Assembly (NCBI RefSeq): GCF_001424425.1
Contig: NZ_LMPT01000019.1
Coordinates: forward strand, 368,192-432,191
Source of the DNA: Acidovorax sp. Leaf191
Lineage (GTDB): Bacteria > Pseudomonadota > Gammaproteobacteria > Burkholderiales > Burkholderiaceae_C
DNA length: 64,000 nt
Direction of reading: 5' to 3'
Below, one piece after another: positions 37,245 through 46,546 of the stretch. Position 1 is the first letter of the stretch; each line of letters begins with the position of its first letter. Both the position numbers and the translations under genes were made by a program. A model generated the notes under the pieces. It had not been told where the DNA came from. It searched no databases and saw nothing but the letters and a program-made list of their open reading frames with translations.

Positions 37245-37517
37245 TCAGTTCAAGGCATCTTTCAATGCCTTGCCAGGACGGAACTTCGGAACTTTAGCAG
37301 CTTTGATTTTAATCGTATCGCCGGTACGGGGATTGCGACCGGTGCGTGCGGCCCGCTTGCCCACTGCGAAAGTGCCGAAACCGACGAGCGAGACAGTGCC
37401 GCCCTTCTTCAGGGTCTTCTTGACGGCCTCAATCGTGGATTCCAGGGCACGCGCAGCAGCGGCCTTGGAGATGTCGGCGTTGGTAGCGATGTGCTCAATC
37501 AGTTCGGTTTTGTTCAC
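37245..37517 (-). CDS. hupB: HU-beta-type nucleoid protein
   Basis: Basic DNA-bending protein of 90 aa, the normal HU length. [20 protein letters not shown], the helix-turn segment [40 protein letters not shown] (the DNA-binding arm with RTGRNPRTG) and [16 protein letters not shown] all match the family. It dimerises and compacts DNA. Upstream, a gene-free region of about 570 bp separates it from pgsA; tRNA-Val follows 15 nt downstream. Confidence 0.97.
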   Translation of the reverse strand: MNKTELIEHIATNADISKAAAARALESTIEAVKKTLKKGGTVSLVGFGTFAVGKRAARTGRNPRTGDTIKIKAAKVPKFRPGKALKDALN

Positions 37518-38089
37518 AAGAAGCCTCTCGGGAAAGAGTTGATGGAATGTCTCGCGGATATCTGGTCTTCACACGTCCCAAAGCGCAGCCTGAATGAGAC
37601 TGGTTGAAGGCAGACGGGGGAATGACTGGCATACACAGCAGTGGCTGCTGCATCAGATTAAAGCCATCGAGTTTCCGGGTGTCAATACAACACGCTGTTT
37701 TGCGGCAGCGTAGCGGTCAATTCTAGTCGTATTTCATGCTGCGACTGGGCGTGCGGACCGTTTTGTCTCATACATGCCGTATGGGCAGCATTCCGTATTG
37801 ACACCCCTCCTGCAGCAAGGCACGCGGACGCAAAAGGGGCTTGAAATCCAGCGTGGAAAGGCGTTTGTGGTGCACGTGGAGCGCGTATCGGGCGCCGCAG
37901 CACCATCCAGGGCGGACGCTCGCACCACGGCAGTGCGCAGCAGACCATGCGGCCGCATGGATCACCGGCACCACCCGCCACCATGCCGCATTGACCAGCG
38001 TGGCAGCAGCCCCAAGAACCGCTGCAAGACTGAACTCACAGCAGCATCACCCGGCCAAGCAGGCGCAGGCAGAGGCAGCCGCGCCAGAA
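37518..38089. other. 572-bp gene-free region between hupB and pgsA
   Basis: No coding frame is convincing. It contains a 130-bp segment bounded by perfect 12-bp inverted repeats (GGGTGTCAATAC at 37677-37688, GTATTGACACCC at 37795-37806). The rest should hold the hupB promoter. Confidence 0.5.
37677..37806. repeat. 130-bp segment with 12-bp terminal inverted repeats (MITE-like candidate)
   Basis: GGGTGTCAATAC and GTATTGACACCC are exact reverse complements 106 bp apart. The arms do not extend further on either side and no obvious target duplication flanks them. The interior has no gene. It could be a small non-autonomous element or a regulatory inverted repeat upstream of hupB. Confidence 0.5.
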
Positions 38090-38656
38090 CTACTTCACGC
38101 GGGCCCGGATCTCGGGCAGTGCCTTTTGCAGGTAGTACACCATCGACCACACCGTGAGCACGGCAGACGCCCAGATCAGCCAGGTGCCCCACACCCCGGT
38201 GTCGATCATGCCGAACAGCCGGGCGTCGTACAGCAGGAAGGGGATGGCCACCATCTGCACCGTGGTCTTGACCTTGCCGATCATGTGCACCGCCACGCTC
38301 TTGCTGGCGCCGATCTGCGCCATCCACTCGCGCAGGGCCGAGATGGCGATCTCGCGGCCGATGATGATCAAGGCCACGAACACATCCGCGCGCTGCAGGT
38401 GCACCAGCACCAGCAGCGACGCGCAGACCAGGAACTTGTCGGCCACGGGGTCGAGGAAGGCGCCGAAGGACGAGGTCTGGTTGAGCTTGCGCGCCAGGTA
38501 GCCGTCGAGCCAGTCGGTGGCCGCGAACACCACGAACATCACCGTGGCGATGAGGTTGCGGGTGGCAGGATCCAGCGGCGCATAGAACACCCCCACGATC
38601 AAAGGTATCGCGACAATGCGCGTCCAGGTCATCAGCGTGGGGATCGTCCAGAACAT
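38090..38656 (-). CDS. pgsA: CDP-diacylglycerol--glycerol-3-phosphate 3-phosphatidyltransferase
   Basis: Membrane enzyme of 188 aa that makes phosphatidylglycerophosphate, the committed step to phosphatidylglycerol and cardiolipin. The CDP-alcohol phosphatidyltransferase motif D-G-x2-A-R-x8-G-x3-D-x3-D is complete in DWLDGYLARKLNQTSS and FGAFLDPVADK. Several hydrophobic helices surround it (IPLIVGVFYAPL, LIATVMFVVFAA, ALIIIGREIAISALREW). The ATG at 38656 gives the typical start MFWTIPTLMTWTRI; an in-frame extension upstream is not needed. It follows uvrC by 97 nt on the same strand, a common pairing. Confidence 0.95.
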   Translation of the reverse strand: MFWTIPTLMTWTRIVAIPLIVGVFYAPLDPATRNLIATVMFVVFAATDWLDGYLARKLNQTSSFGAFLDPVADKFLVCASLLVLVHLQRADVFVALIIIGREIAISALREWMAQIGASKSVAVHMIGKVKTTVQMVAIPFLLYDARLFGMIDTGVWGTWLIWASAVLTVWSMVYYLQKALPEIRARVK

Positions 38657-38753
38657 GGCGGCGATTGTGTCACGGCCCGGGGTGGCCCCACGCGCCGCGT
38701 TGCATGCACGCACCGCCTGCACGGCCAATGTGATCGTGCAGCAACGCTCCAGG

Positions 38754-40766
38754 TCAGCGCAGCGCCCGGTAGATCTCTTCCGCCAGCTCGCGCGAAATGC
38801 CGTCCACCGTGGCCAGGTCTTCCACGCTGGCCGACGCTACGCCGCGCACGCCGCCAAAGCGCTGCAGCAGCCGCGCACGCTTCTTGGGGCCCACGCCGGC
38901 AATCTCCTCCAGCTGCCCGCCGCCCACCCGCACCTTGGCGCGCGCTGCGCGCATGCCGGTGATGGCGAAGCGGTGGGCCTCGTCGCGGATCTGCGCCACC
39001 AGCATGAGCGCGGCCGAATCCTTGCCCAGGTAGACCTTCTCGCGGCCGTCGGCAAACACCAGCTCTTCCAGGCCGACCTTGCGGCCCTCGCCTTTCTCGA
39101 CGCCGACGATGCGCGTGAGGTCAAGCCCCAGGGCCGTGAAGACCTCGCGCGCCACGCCCACCTGGCCCTTGCCCCCGTCGATCAGGACCAGGTCGGGCAG
39201 GCGCGCCACGCCCTTGGGCTTGACGGCCCCCACAGCGGCCTCGGTGTCGGGCGGCGGGGCGGCGGCAAAGTCGATGCCCCCGGCTTCGCGTGCGGCCTCC
39301 ACCACCTTGCTGTAGCGGCGCGTGAGCACCTGGCGCATGGCGGCGTAGTCGTCGCCGCCGGTGATGCCTTCGATCTTGTAGCGGCGGTACTCGCTGCTTT
39401 GCATCTTGTGGTGGTGGAACACCACGCACGATGCCTGCGTGGATTCGCCCGCCGTGTGCGAGATGTCGAAGCACTCGATGGTGAGCTGATCCAGATCCTC
39501 GGGCGGCAGGTCCAGCGCTTCGGCCAGTGCACGGGTGCGGGCCTGCTGCGAGCCCTCCTCCGCCAACAGGCGGGCCAGTTGCAGGCTGGCGTTCTTTTGC
39601 GCCATGTCCAGCCAGGCGCGCCGCTGCTCGCGCGGCTGGTGCACCGCCGTCACGCGCAGGCCCGACTGCTGGGTGAGGGCTTCCATCAGCGCCTTGTCCA
39701 CCGGCTCGCTCGTCACCAGCAGGGGCGGCACCGGCACGCCGATGTAGTGCTGGGCGATGAAGGCCTCCAGCACCTGCACTTCCACCGGCCGCGCCGGGGC
39801 CGCCGCCGTGCTGTCGGCGGCATCGTCCTCGGCCTCTTCGGCAAAGATGGCCGCCGCGTCTTCCACATGCACCGGGAAGTACGGCCGGTCGCCCAGGTGG
39901 CGGCCACCGCGCACCATGGCCAGGTTCACACAGGCACGGCCGCCCTGCACCCGCACCGCCAGGATGTCCACGTCCTTGTCGTCCGCAATCTCGATGGACT
40001 GCTGGTGCAGCACGCGCGACAGGGCCTGGATCTGGTTGCGCACCTCGGCGGCCTGCTCGAATTGGAGCTTGTCGGAGTGCGCCATCATGCGCTTTTCCAT
40101 GGCCTGCAGCACCTCCTGCGTCTCGCCGCGCAGCAGCGCCTCCGCATGCTGCACGTCCGAGGCATAGGCTTCGGGCGAGATCAGGTCGACGCAGGGGCCC
40201 GTGCAGCGCTTGATCTGGTACAGCAGGCAGGGCCGCGTGCGGTTGGCGAACACCGTGTCCTCGCAGGTGCGCAGCCTGAAGACTTTCTGCAGCAGCTGGA
40301 TGGTTTCCTTCACCGCCCAGGCGCTGGGGTACGGCCCGAAGTAGCGGTGCTTCTTGTCGACCGAGCCGCGGTAGTACGCCATGCGTGGAAACACCTGCCC
40401 CGGCGCCTCGCCGCGCGCAGCACCGCCGGCCACGCCGGTGATCTTGAGATACGGATAGCTCTTGTCGTCCCTGAACAGGATGTTGAACTTGGGGTTCAGC
40501 GTCTTGATGAGGTTGTTTTCGAGCAGCAGCGCCTCGGCCTCGGAGCGCACCACCGTGGTCTCCATGCGCGTGATCTTGCTGACCATGTGGCCGATGCGCG
40601 TGCCGCCATGGTTCTTGGTGAAGTAGCTCGACACGCGGCGCTTGAGGTGCCGGGCCTTGCCCACGTACAGCAGCGCGCCCTGGGCGTCGAAATAGCGGTA
40701 GACACCGGGCAGCGCGGGCAGCGCAGCCACCTGCGCCAACAGTTCTTCGGAATGCACATCAGACAT
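38754..40766 (-). CDS. uvrC: Excinuclease ABC subunit C
   Basis: Nucleotide-excision repair nuclease of 670 aa that cuts both sides of a lesion after UvrA-UvrB loading. The N-terminal GIY-YIG nuclease ([20 protein letters not shown], about residues 18-37) makes the 3' cut. The UVR motif region ([20 protein letters not shown]) contacts UvrB. The RNase-H-like C-terminal nuclease ([26 protein letters not shown]) makes the 5' cut. The end carries helix-hairpin-helix repeats ([20 protein letters not shown]). An Ala/Pro-rich insertion (about 310-330) interrupts the middle part. The gene is intact. Confidence 0.96.
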   Translation of the reverse strand: MSDVHSEELLAQVAALPALPGVYRYFDAQGALLYVGKARHLKRRVSSYFTKNHGGTRIGHMVSKITRMETTVVRSEAEALLLENNLIKTLNPKFNILFRDDKSYPYLKITGVAGGAARGEAPGQVFPRMAYYRGSVDKKHRYFGPYPSAWAVKETIQLLQKVFRLRTCEDTVFANRTRPCLLYQIKRCTGPCVDLISPEAYASDVQHAEALLRGETQEVLQAMEKRMMAHSDKLQFEQAAEVRNQIQALSRVLHQQSIEIADDKDVDILAVRVQGGRACVNLAMVRGGRHLGDRPYFPVHVEDAAAIFAEEAEDDAADSTAAAPARPVEVQVLEAFIAQHYIGVPVPPLLVTSEPVDKALMEALTQQSGLRVTAVHQPREQRRAWLDMAQKNASLQLARLLAEEGSQQARTRALAEALDLPPEDLDQLTIECFDISHTAGESTQASCVVFHHHKMQSSEYRRYKIEGITGGDDYAAMRQVLTRRYSKVVEAAREAGGIDFAAAPPPDTEAAVGAVKPKGVARLPDLVLIDGGKGQVGVAREVFTALGLDLTRIVGVEKGEGRKVGLEELVFADGREKVYLGKDSAALMLVAQIRDEAHRFAITGMRAARAKVRVGGGQLEEIAGVGPKKRARLLQRFGGVRGVASASVEDLATVDGISRELAEEIYRALR

Positions 40767-40794
40767 GGCGCGTATTGTGGCCCCACATCCGATC

Positions 40795-40850
40795 GCTATG
40801 AAAATAATAGCTACCAGCGCTTTCCTATCCAGCGACAGCAGCCATTTTCA
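40795..40850. repeat. Interspersed palindromic repeat upstream of uvrC
   Basis: ATAGCTACCAGCGCTT (40807-40822) matches the reverse complement of AAGCGCTGGCAGCTAT, found at 48565-48580 and 58452-58467, at 15 of 16 positions. It is followed by TATCCAGCGACAGCAGCC, the partly complementary second arm. Confidence 0.7.
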
Positions 40851-40857
40851 GCTCACA

Positions 40858-41859
40858 TCATTCAGCTTCGATCTTCGACGTCTTGACCACACCGGCCCAG
40901 CCCGCCAGGTCGGCCTTGACCTTGTCGCCCAACTGCTGGGGGCTCTGGTAGTCGGCCGTGGCGCCCTGCTCCTGCGCCTTTTGCTTGAACGCTGCGCTCT
41001 GCACCACGGTGCGGATGTCGGCGGTGAGCTTGTCCACCAGGGGCTTGGGCACGGAGGCGGGCACGAACACCGCAAACCAGGAGGTCGCGTCCACCTTGGG
41101 GTAACCGGCTTCGGCGGTGGTGGGCACATCGGGCAGGCTGGGCAGGCGCTCCTTGCCGGTGACGGCCAGCACCCGCAGCTTGCCGCTGGCGATGTGGGGC
41201 ATGAAGGGCGGCGCGGTGCCGAAGGTCAGGTCCACCTGGCCGCCCAGCAGGTCCTGCAGCGCGGGGCCGGTGCCCTTGTAGGGCACGTGGACCATCTTGA
41301 TGCCGCCCTGCTGCTCCAGCATGGCACCGGTCACGTGCTGCAGCGAGCCATTGCCCGACGACGCGTAATTGAGCTTGCCGGGGTTGGCCTTGGCATAAGC
41401 CACCAGTTCGGCCAGCGTCTTCACCGGCAGGTCGTTGCGCACCACGATGATCTGCGGGGCCGAGATCACGTTGGCCACGGGCTGGAAGTCGCCCTGCTCC
41501 CACTGCTTTTGCTTGGTCAGGTGGGGCGAGATCACGTGGTAGCCCGAGTACTGCATCAAGAGCGTGTAGCCATCGGCCTCGGCGCGCTTGACGGCCGCCG
41601 CCGCAATGCTGCCGTTGCCGCCGCCCTTGTTGTCCACCACCACGGACTGGCCCAGCACCGGCGTGAGCGCCTGGGCGAGCATGCGGGCCGACAGGTCGGT
41701 GGTGCCACCGGCTGCGGTGGGCACGACCATGGTGACGGGCTTGCTGGGGTAGGCCCCCTGGGCCCAGGCAGGAGAGGATGCACCGAGCGCCAAGATGGCC
41801 AGGGTGGTGGCGCCCAGGGCGGCCCGTGCCGTGAAAGGCCTGCGAGAGAAGGTGGTCAT
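40858..41859 (-). CDS. Bug-family (TctC) tripartite tricarboxylate transporter binding protein
   Basis: Periplasmic binding protein of 333 aa. A Tat- or Sec-like signal peptide (RRPFTARAALGATTLAILAL, ending AWAQG) precedes YPSKPVTMVVPTAAGGTTDL, the Bug signature, then VVDNKGGGNGSIAAAAVKRA, YASSGNGSLQHVTGAMLEQQ and HVPYKGTGPALQDLLGGQVD, all typical. GGAG lies 11 nt before the ATG. It is the last gene of the CaiB/HMG-CoA-lyase operon. No membrane component (TctA/TctB) is nearby, which is normal for orphan Bug proteins. The ligand is unknown; a carboxylate processed by the neighbouring enzymes is likely. Confidence 0.9.
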   Translation of the reverse strand: MTTFSRRPFTARAALGATTLAILALGASSPAWAQGAYPSKPVTMVVPTAAGGTTDLSARMLAQALTPVLGQSVVVDNKGGGNGSIAAAAVKRAEADGYTLLMQYSGYHVISPHLTKQKQWEQGDFQPVANVISAPQIIVVRNDLPVKTLAELVAYAKANPGKLNYASSGNGSLQHVTGAMLEQQGGIKMVHVPYKGTGPALQDLLGGQVDLTFGTAPPFMPHIASGKLRVLAVTGKERLPSLPDVPTTAEAGYPKVDATSWFAVFVPASVPKPLVDKLTADIRTVVQSAAFKQKAQEQGATADYQSPQQLGDKVKADLAGWAGVVKTSKIEAE

Positions 41860-41945
41860 AAAGGTTTTGTCTCCGTTGTTGTGACTGTCAAGAAATGGTG
41901 TCGCTGACGGGGGGCCCACGATCAAGCCGGCGCCTATCAACTGCA

Positions 41946-42007
41946 ACCGTTCACGCCGGGCTTGTCGAAGCGCCGCGCAGGGCTTCGGCAAGCTCAACCC
42001 GAACGGT
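41946..42007. repeat. Intergenic palindrome with GCTTGTCGAAGC core, copy 1
   Basis: GCTTGTCGAAGCGC (41960-41973) and GGCTTCGGCAAGC (41981-41993) form the stem; outer CCGTTC and GAACGG extend it. The same core is present at 45436-45449. It lies between the two Bug genes. Confidence 0.8.
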
Positions 42008-42066
42008 GGGTTCGAGTTCAAAGATGCCGACGCAACATGCGCGCGTGCCGGCCGGCGGTCGGCGTT

Positions 42067-43068
42067 TCAATCCACCGTGGCGCCGGTCTCCTTCACCACG
42101 CGCTGCCAGCGGACCAGATCGTCACGCACCAGCGCGCCGAGCTGTGCCGGCGTGCCCTTGAAGGGCTCGCAGCCCACGGCGGCGAGTTTGTCGACCACGT
42201 CCTTGTGGTCCAGCGCCTTGGCCACTTCGGCCTGCAGCTGCGCCACTACGGGCGCGGGTGTGCCGGCCGGGGCGAACATCGCGTACCAGGGCGCCTGGCC
42301 GAAGCCCTTCAGGGTCTCGCCGATGGTGGGCGCGTCGGGCAAGGCCGCCACGCGCTTTTCATTGACCACGCCCAGCACCTTGAGCTTGCCGGCCTTGATG
42401 AACGCGATGGCCGACGGCAGGCTTTGCACCGACAGCGGCACCTGCCCACCCACCACATCGGTCGCAGCCGCGGCCGAGCCCTTGTAGGGGATGTGCTGCA
42501 GCTGGATGCCTGCGGCCTTTTGCAGCATCTCGCCGATCAGGTGGTTGAGCGTGCCGTTGCCCGCCGACGCGATCGAATACTTGCCGGGGCTGGCCTTGGC
42601 CAGCGTGATCAGCTCGGCCACGTTCTTGGCCGGGAAGGATGGGTGTGCCACCAGCACGTAGCCGGCGGTGGCGATGGGCGCCACGGGCTCGAAGTCCTTG
42701 ACCGCATCGAAGCCCGCGTTCTTGTACAGCGCGGGGCCGATGACGTGGGCGCTGTCGGCCGTCACCAGCAGGGTGTAGCCGTCGTGCTTGGCCCGCGCCA
42801 GGCCCGCGGTGGCCAGCGTGCCGCCTGCGCCGGGGCGGTTGTCCACCACCACGCTCTGGCCCATCTGCTCGGACAGGCGCTGGGCCAGCACGCGGGCGAT
42901 GGCGTCGTTGGCGCCGCCGGCGGCCTGGGGCACGACCAGCGTGATGGGTTTGGATGGGAACTTGTCTTGTGCGTGCGCGCCGAGCGGCGCGCCGCACGCC
43001 ATGGCGCCCACGAGCGCGCCCAGCAGCAGGGCGGCGTGTCGGCGGTGGAAGGTGTTGGTTTGGGGCAT
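42067..43068 (-). CDS. Bug-family (TctC) binding protein, second copy
   Basis: Protein of 333 aa with signal peptide (HAALLLGALVGAMACGAPLG, cleavage near AHAQD). The Bug signatures FPSKPITLVVPQAAGGANDA, VVDNRPGAGGTLATAGLARA, IASAGNGTLNHLIGEMLQKA and HIPYKGSAAAATDVVGGQVP are present. It is about as diverged from the neighbour at 40858 as unrelated family members are, so the pair is not a recent duplication. It lies between the HMG-CoA-lyase gene and the other Bug gene on the same strand. Ligand unknown. Confidence 0.9.
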   Translation of the reverse strand: MPQTNTFHRRHAALLLGALVGAMACGAPLGAHAQDKFPSKPITLVVPQAAGGANDAIARVLAQRLSEQMGQSVVVDNRPGAGGTLATAGLARAKHDGYTLLVTADSAHVIGPALYKNAGFDAVKDFEPVAPIATAGYVLVAHPSFPAKNVAELITLAKASPGKYSIASAGNGTLNHLIGEMLQKAAGIQLQHIPYKGSAAAATDVVGGQVPLSVQSLPSAIAFIKAGKLKVLGVVNEKRVAALPDAPTIGETLKGFGQAPWYAMFAPAGTPAPVVAQLQAEVAKALDHKDVVDKLAAVGCEPFKGTPAQLGALVRDDLVRWQRVVKETGATVD

Positions 43069-43121
43069 GGTTGTCTCCTGTCGTTGTATTGCGGTCTTTG
43101 CCGCGGTCAGATCAAATCAGG

Positions 43122-44132
43122 TCACGCTCCGCCACGCTCACGCTGCAGCGCGCGGTCGCGGATGGCATCGAAATCTGCAGGCACGGGGTGCAGGTGCAGC
43201 CGGGGGCCGGCCTTGACGATCTGGCTCGGGATGTCGTGCCCGATCAACCCTGGCAGGCGTTCCGCCGCTGCCACCAGCGCGGCCAGGTCCACGCCGGTGT
43301 CGTAGCCCATGAGGCCGAGCGCATGCACGATCTCTTCGCTGCACGCATTGCCGCTGGCGCCGGGCGCATAGGGGCAGCCGCCCAGCCCGCCCAGCGATGC
43401 GTCGAAGCGGTCCGCCCCCGCATCGATGGCGGCCAGCACATTGGCCAGCCCCATGCCGCGCGTGTTGTGAAAGTGCAGCGTGAAGTCCACGCCCGGCCAG
43501 CGCGCACGCGCCGCCGCCGTGATCTGCGCCACCTGGGTGGGAAAGGCCATGCCCGTGGTGTCGCACAGCGTGATGCCGCCCACACCCAGGTCCACGAACC
43601 GCTGCACCCAGCCGAGCACCGCAGCCTCGGGCACGTCGCCCCCCATGGGGCAGCCGAACACGCAGGACAGCGACACGTTGACCGCCACGCCCGCAGCGTG
43701 GGCCACGGCCACCACCTGGGCCAGCGCAGCGAACGACTGCTCCTGCGTCATGCGCAGGTTGGCGATGTTGTGCGTGGCACTCGCGGACATCACGAGGTTC
43801 AGTTCGTCCGTGCGCGCCTCGATGGCGCGCTCGGCCCCGCGCAGATTGGGCACCAGCGCGGTGTACACCACACCCGGGCGCCGCTCGATCTCGCGCATCA
43901 CGATCTCGGCATCGCGCAGCGCAGGGATGGCGGTGGGCGACGTGAACGAGGTGACCTCGATCTTGGCCAGGCCCGTGGCCGACAGCGCGTTGACGAGCGC
44001 GATCTTGTCGTCGGTGGGCACGAAGGCCTGCTCCATCTGCAGGCCGTCGCGCGTGCCGACCTCCTGCATGTGGATACGGCGGCCATGGCCCTGCCAGACG
44101 CTGGCGCCGGTCGAACGGGTGGTGGTGGTCAT
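43122..44132 (-). CDS. Hydroxymethylglutaryl-CoA lyase family protein
   Basis: TIM-barrel lyase of 336 aa of the HMGL-like (DRE-TIM metallolyase) family. Features: VGTRDGLQMEQAFVPTDDKI (the catalytic R-D pair), VTSFTSPTAIPALRDAEIVM, VSLSCVFGCPMGGDVPEAAV, the metal-binding HFHNTRGMGLANVLAAIDAG, and GLGGCPYAPGASGNACSEEI with the catalytic Cys loop. Family members cleave HMG-CoA or related 3-hydroxyacyl-CoAs such as citramalyl-CoA. The ATG overlaps the stop of the CoA-transferase gene as ATGA, so the two enzymes are probably made together and act in sequence: CoA activation, then cleavage. Confidence 0.92.
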   Translation of the reverse strand: MTTTTRSTGASVWQGHGRRIHMQEVGTRDGLQMEQAFVPTDDKIALVNALSATGLAKIEVTSFTSPTAIPALRDAEIVMREIERRPGVVYTALVPNLRGAERAIEARTDELNLVMSASATHNIANLRMTQEQSFAALAQVVAVAHAAGVAVNVSLSCVFGCPMGGDVPEAAVLGWVQRFVDLGVGGITLCDTTGMAFPTQVAQITAAARARWPGVDFTLHFHNTRGMGLANVLAAIDAGADRFDASLGGLGGCPYAPGASGNACSEEIVHALGLMGYDTGVDLAALVAAAERLPGLIGHDIPSQIVKAGPRLHLHPVPADFDAIRDRALQRERGGA

Positions 44133-45358
44133 TGGATCACTCCCTTGCTGCGCAGCAGCGCGATCTGCTCTGCCGTCAAACCCGCCTCGGCCAGCACCGC
44201 ATCGGTGTCGTCGCCCAGGTGCGGCGCGCTCGTGCGGATGCTGCCGGGCGTGCCCGAGAGCTTGGGCACGATGCCCGGCACCTGCACGCTGTAGCCGTCG
44301 CGCGTGGGCTGCTGCAACAGCATGTCGCGGGCGCGGTAGTGAGGGTCTTCGGCGATGTCCTTGGCTGTGTAGACCTTGCCGGCCGGAACGCGGGCTGCGC
44401 CCAGCGTCTCCATGACTTGCTGCACCGAGTGCGCGGCGGTCCACGCACCGATGGCGGCATCGATCTCTGCCACGCGGGCCACGCGGCCGGCGTTGCTGCC
44501 CAGATCGGGCGCGTCGGCCAGGTCCTGCCGGCCGATGGCCGCCATCAGCCGCTTGAAGATGCTGTCGCCATTGCCGGCCACCAGCACCCAGCCGTCGGTG
44601 CAGGGGTAGGCGTTGCTGGGCGCGATGCCCGGCAGTGCGCTGCCCGCGGCCTCGCGCACCGCGCCGAACGCGCTGTACTCGGGGATCAGGCTTTCCATCA
44701 CGTTGAAGACGGCCTCGTGCAGCGCCACGTCGATCACCTGGCCCTGTCCGCCGTTGACCTTGCGGTGGTACAGCGCCGTCAGCACGCCGATGGCGCCGTG
44801 CAGCGCGGCCAGCGTGTCGCCGATGGACACGCCCACGCGCACCGGCACGCGGCCCGGTTCGGCCGTCAGGTGGCGCAGGCCGCCCATGGCCTCGCCGATC
44901 ACGCCGAAGCCCGGCAGGTCGCGGTAAGGGCCCGTCTGGCCGTAGCCCGAGATGCGCAGGATCACGAGGCCCGGGTTGAGCGCGTGCAGTTCATCGGGCG
45001 ACATGCCCCAGCCCTCCAGCGTGCCGGGGCGGAAGTTCTCGATCAGCACGTCGGCCTCGGCGATCAGGCGGCGGGCGATATCCTGGCCCTCGGCCTGGCG
45101 CAGGTCCAGCGCCACCGAGCGCTTGTTGCGCGACTGCACCTGCCACCACACCGACGTACCCTCCTTGATGAGGCGCCAGTTGCGCAGCGGGTCGCCGCCG
45201 GGCACGCCGGGCCGCTCGGGGTCGGCCGGGGCTTCGATCTTGATGATCTCGGCGCCGAACTCGCCCAGCGTCTTGCCGCAGAAAGGGCCGGCGATCAGCT
45301 GGCCCATCTCGATCACGCGCACGCCGTGCAGGGCGGACGACGAAAAGGGTGAATCCAT
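44129..45358 (-). CDS. CaiB/BaiF family CoA-transferase
   Basis: Class III CoA-transferase of 409 aa. The family start VRVIEMGQLIAGPFCGKTLG, then AEIIKIEAPADPERPGVPGG, NKRSVALDLRQAEGQDIARR, ADVLIENFRPGTLEGWGMSP, ISGYGQTGPYRDLPGFGVIG, and the C-terminal half with GIAPSNAYPCTDGWVLVAGN. The catalytic Asp should lie in the motif region of the RPG loop to the VGVSIGD segment. GGAG before the ATG at 45358 supports the start. It heads the operon toward the HMG-CoA-lyase family enzyme and two Bug proteins, and should activate a dicarboxylate or branched hydroxy acid as its CoA thioester. Confidence 0.92.
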   Translation of the reverse strand: MDSPFSSSALHGVRVIEMGQLIAGPFCGKTLGEFGAEIIKIEAPADPERPGVPGGDPLRNWRLIKEGTSVWWQVQSRNKRSVALDLRQAEGQDIARRLIAEADVLIENFRPGTLEGWGMSPDELHALNPGLVILRISGYGQTGPYRDLPGFGVIGEAMGGLRHLTAEPGRVPVRVGVSIGDTLAALHGAIGVLTALYHRKVNGGQGQVIDVALHEAVFNVMESLIPEYSAFGAVREAAGSALPGIAPSNAYPCTDGWVLVAGNGDSIFKRLMAAIGRQDLADAPDLGSNAGRVARVAEIDAAIGAWTAAHSVQQVMETLGAARVPAGKVYTAKDIAEDPHYRARDMLLQQPTRDGYSVQVPGIVPKLSGTPGSIRTSAPHLGDDTDAVLAEAGLTAEQIALLRSKGVIQ

Positions 45359-45420
45359 GGAAATAGGTGTCTCCTCAAAGGTGGGGGCGCGACGCGCCAC
45401 GCCCCCCCCAAAAACCCCCA

Positions 45421-45490
45421 CACCGTTGATGCTGAGCTTGTCGAAGCGCGGCGCAGCGCACGGCTTCGCCAAGCTCAGTCCGAACGGCGG
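45421..45490. repeat. Intergenic palindrome with GCTTGTCGAAGC core, copy 2
   Basis: GCTTGTCGAAGCGC (45436-45449) pairs with GGCTTCGCCAAGC (45461-45473), with outer arms CACCGTT and AACGGCGGGTG. It lies between the CoA-transferase and lysR genes in the divergent regulatory region. Confidence 0.8.
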
Positions 45491-45651
45491 GTGTATGGGC
45501 CAGCTCCGGGCGTGGCTCTCTGTACGTTGGCGCGAATGATGCGCACAGCCTGGCCGTCTGCAAAACGCTGATGCACGAAGCTGCCATCGCAAACCGGCAT
45601 GGTGGCGCAGCACCAGCGTTACCATCGACACCCCCGCCCACCCGCCCCGCC

Positions 45652-46536
45652 ATGAAGCTCGACCCCGTCTCCCTGCGCCTCTTCGTTGCCGTGATGGAAG
45701 AAAGCACCATCGCCGCCGCCGCCGCGCGCGAACATCTGGCCGCATCGGCCGTGAGCCGGCGCCTGGCGGACCTGGAGGGCACGCTGGGCGTGGAGCTGTT
45801 CACCCGCAGCAACAAGGGCACCGAGCCCACCGCGGCCGCCTACGCGCTGCTGAACCTGGCGCGCGGCGTGCTGAACGACCTGGACGGCATCGCCAGCCAG
45901 ATGCGCGAATACGGCGCCGGCGTGCGCGGCCATGTGCGCGTGGTGGCCAACATCTCGGCCATCACGCAGTTCTTGCCTGCGCAGCTGCAGAGCTTCATGG
46001 CGCTGCACCCGCAGGTGGACGTGCGGCTGCAGGAGCAGATCAGCACGTCGATAGCCCAGTCGGTGGCCGAGAACGCGGCCGACGTGGGCATCCTGAACCA
46101 GGGCCAGTATGGCGACCGGGTGGTGCAGCTACCCTACCGCACCGATGAGCTGGTGCTGCTGGTGCCCACGGGCCATGCGCTGGCACGCCGCAAGAGTGCC
46201 CGCCTGGCCGACGCCCTGCCCTACGACTTTGTCGGCGCGCACCCCGGCAGCGCCATCAACAACCAGCTGACCCGGGCTGCGTCCGAGGCCGGCCTGCCGC
46301 TGCGGCTGCGCATGCAGGTCACCAGCTACGACGCCCTGTGCCTCATGGTGGCCGCCGGCCTGGGCGTGGGCGTGATGCCGCGCGGCAGCGCCGCCCTGTA
46401 CAAGGGCACGCAGCCGATCCGCGTCGTGACACTGGACGAGCCCTGGGCGCACCGTCAGCTGGTGCTGTGCGTGCGGTCGGAAGAATCACTCTCCAGCGTG
46501 GCACGGCTGCTGGTGGACCACTTGCGCGCGGGATGA
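45652..46536 (+). CDS. LysR-family transcriptional regulator
   Basis: Regulator of 294 aa. The N-terminal winged helix-turn-helix (SLRLFVAVMEESTIAAAAAR to GVELFTRSNKGTEPT, residues 5-50) and a substrate-binding domain with the typical ends (VVANISAITQFLPAQLQSFM; LMVAAGLGVGVMPRGSAALY) are intact. It is divergent from the CoA-transferase operon across 293 bp that hold a palindrome, and is the obvious candidate regulator of that operon, with a substrate or CoA-ester as likely effector. It ends 10 nt before earP, but the two are unrelated in function. Confidence 0.92.
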   Translation: MKLDPVSLRLFVAVMEESTIAAAAAREHLAASAVSRRLADLEGTLGVELFTRSNKGTEPTAAAYALLNLARGVLNDLDGIASQMREYGAGVRGHVRVVANISAITQFLPAQLQSFMALHPQVDVRLQEQISTSIAQSVAENAADVGILNQGQYGDRVVQLPYRTDELVLLVPTGHALARRKSARLADALPYDFVGAHPGSAINNQLTRAASEAGLPLRLRMQVTSYDALCLMVAAGLGVGVMPRGSAALYKGTQPIRVVTLDEPWAHRQLVLCVRSEESLSSVARLLVDHLRAG

Positions 46537-46546
46537 GGCGGCACCG

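Noticed and set aside
37682..37984. Short minus-strand frames between hupB and pgsA
   Set aside because: Composition not protein-like, no ribosome site, and they run through the inverted-repeat segment.
38616..40886. Plus-strand open frame opposite uvrC
   Set aside because: Shadow of uvrC; no recognisable domain and no ribosome site.
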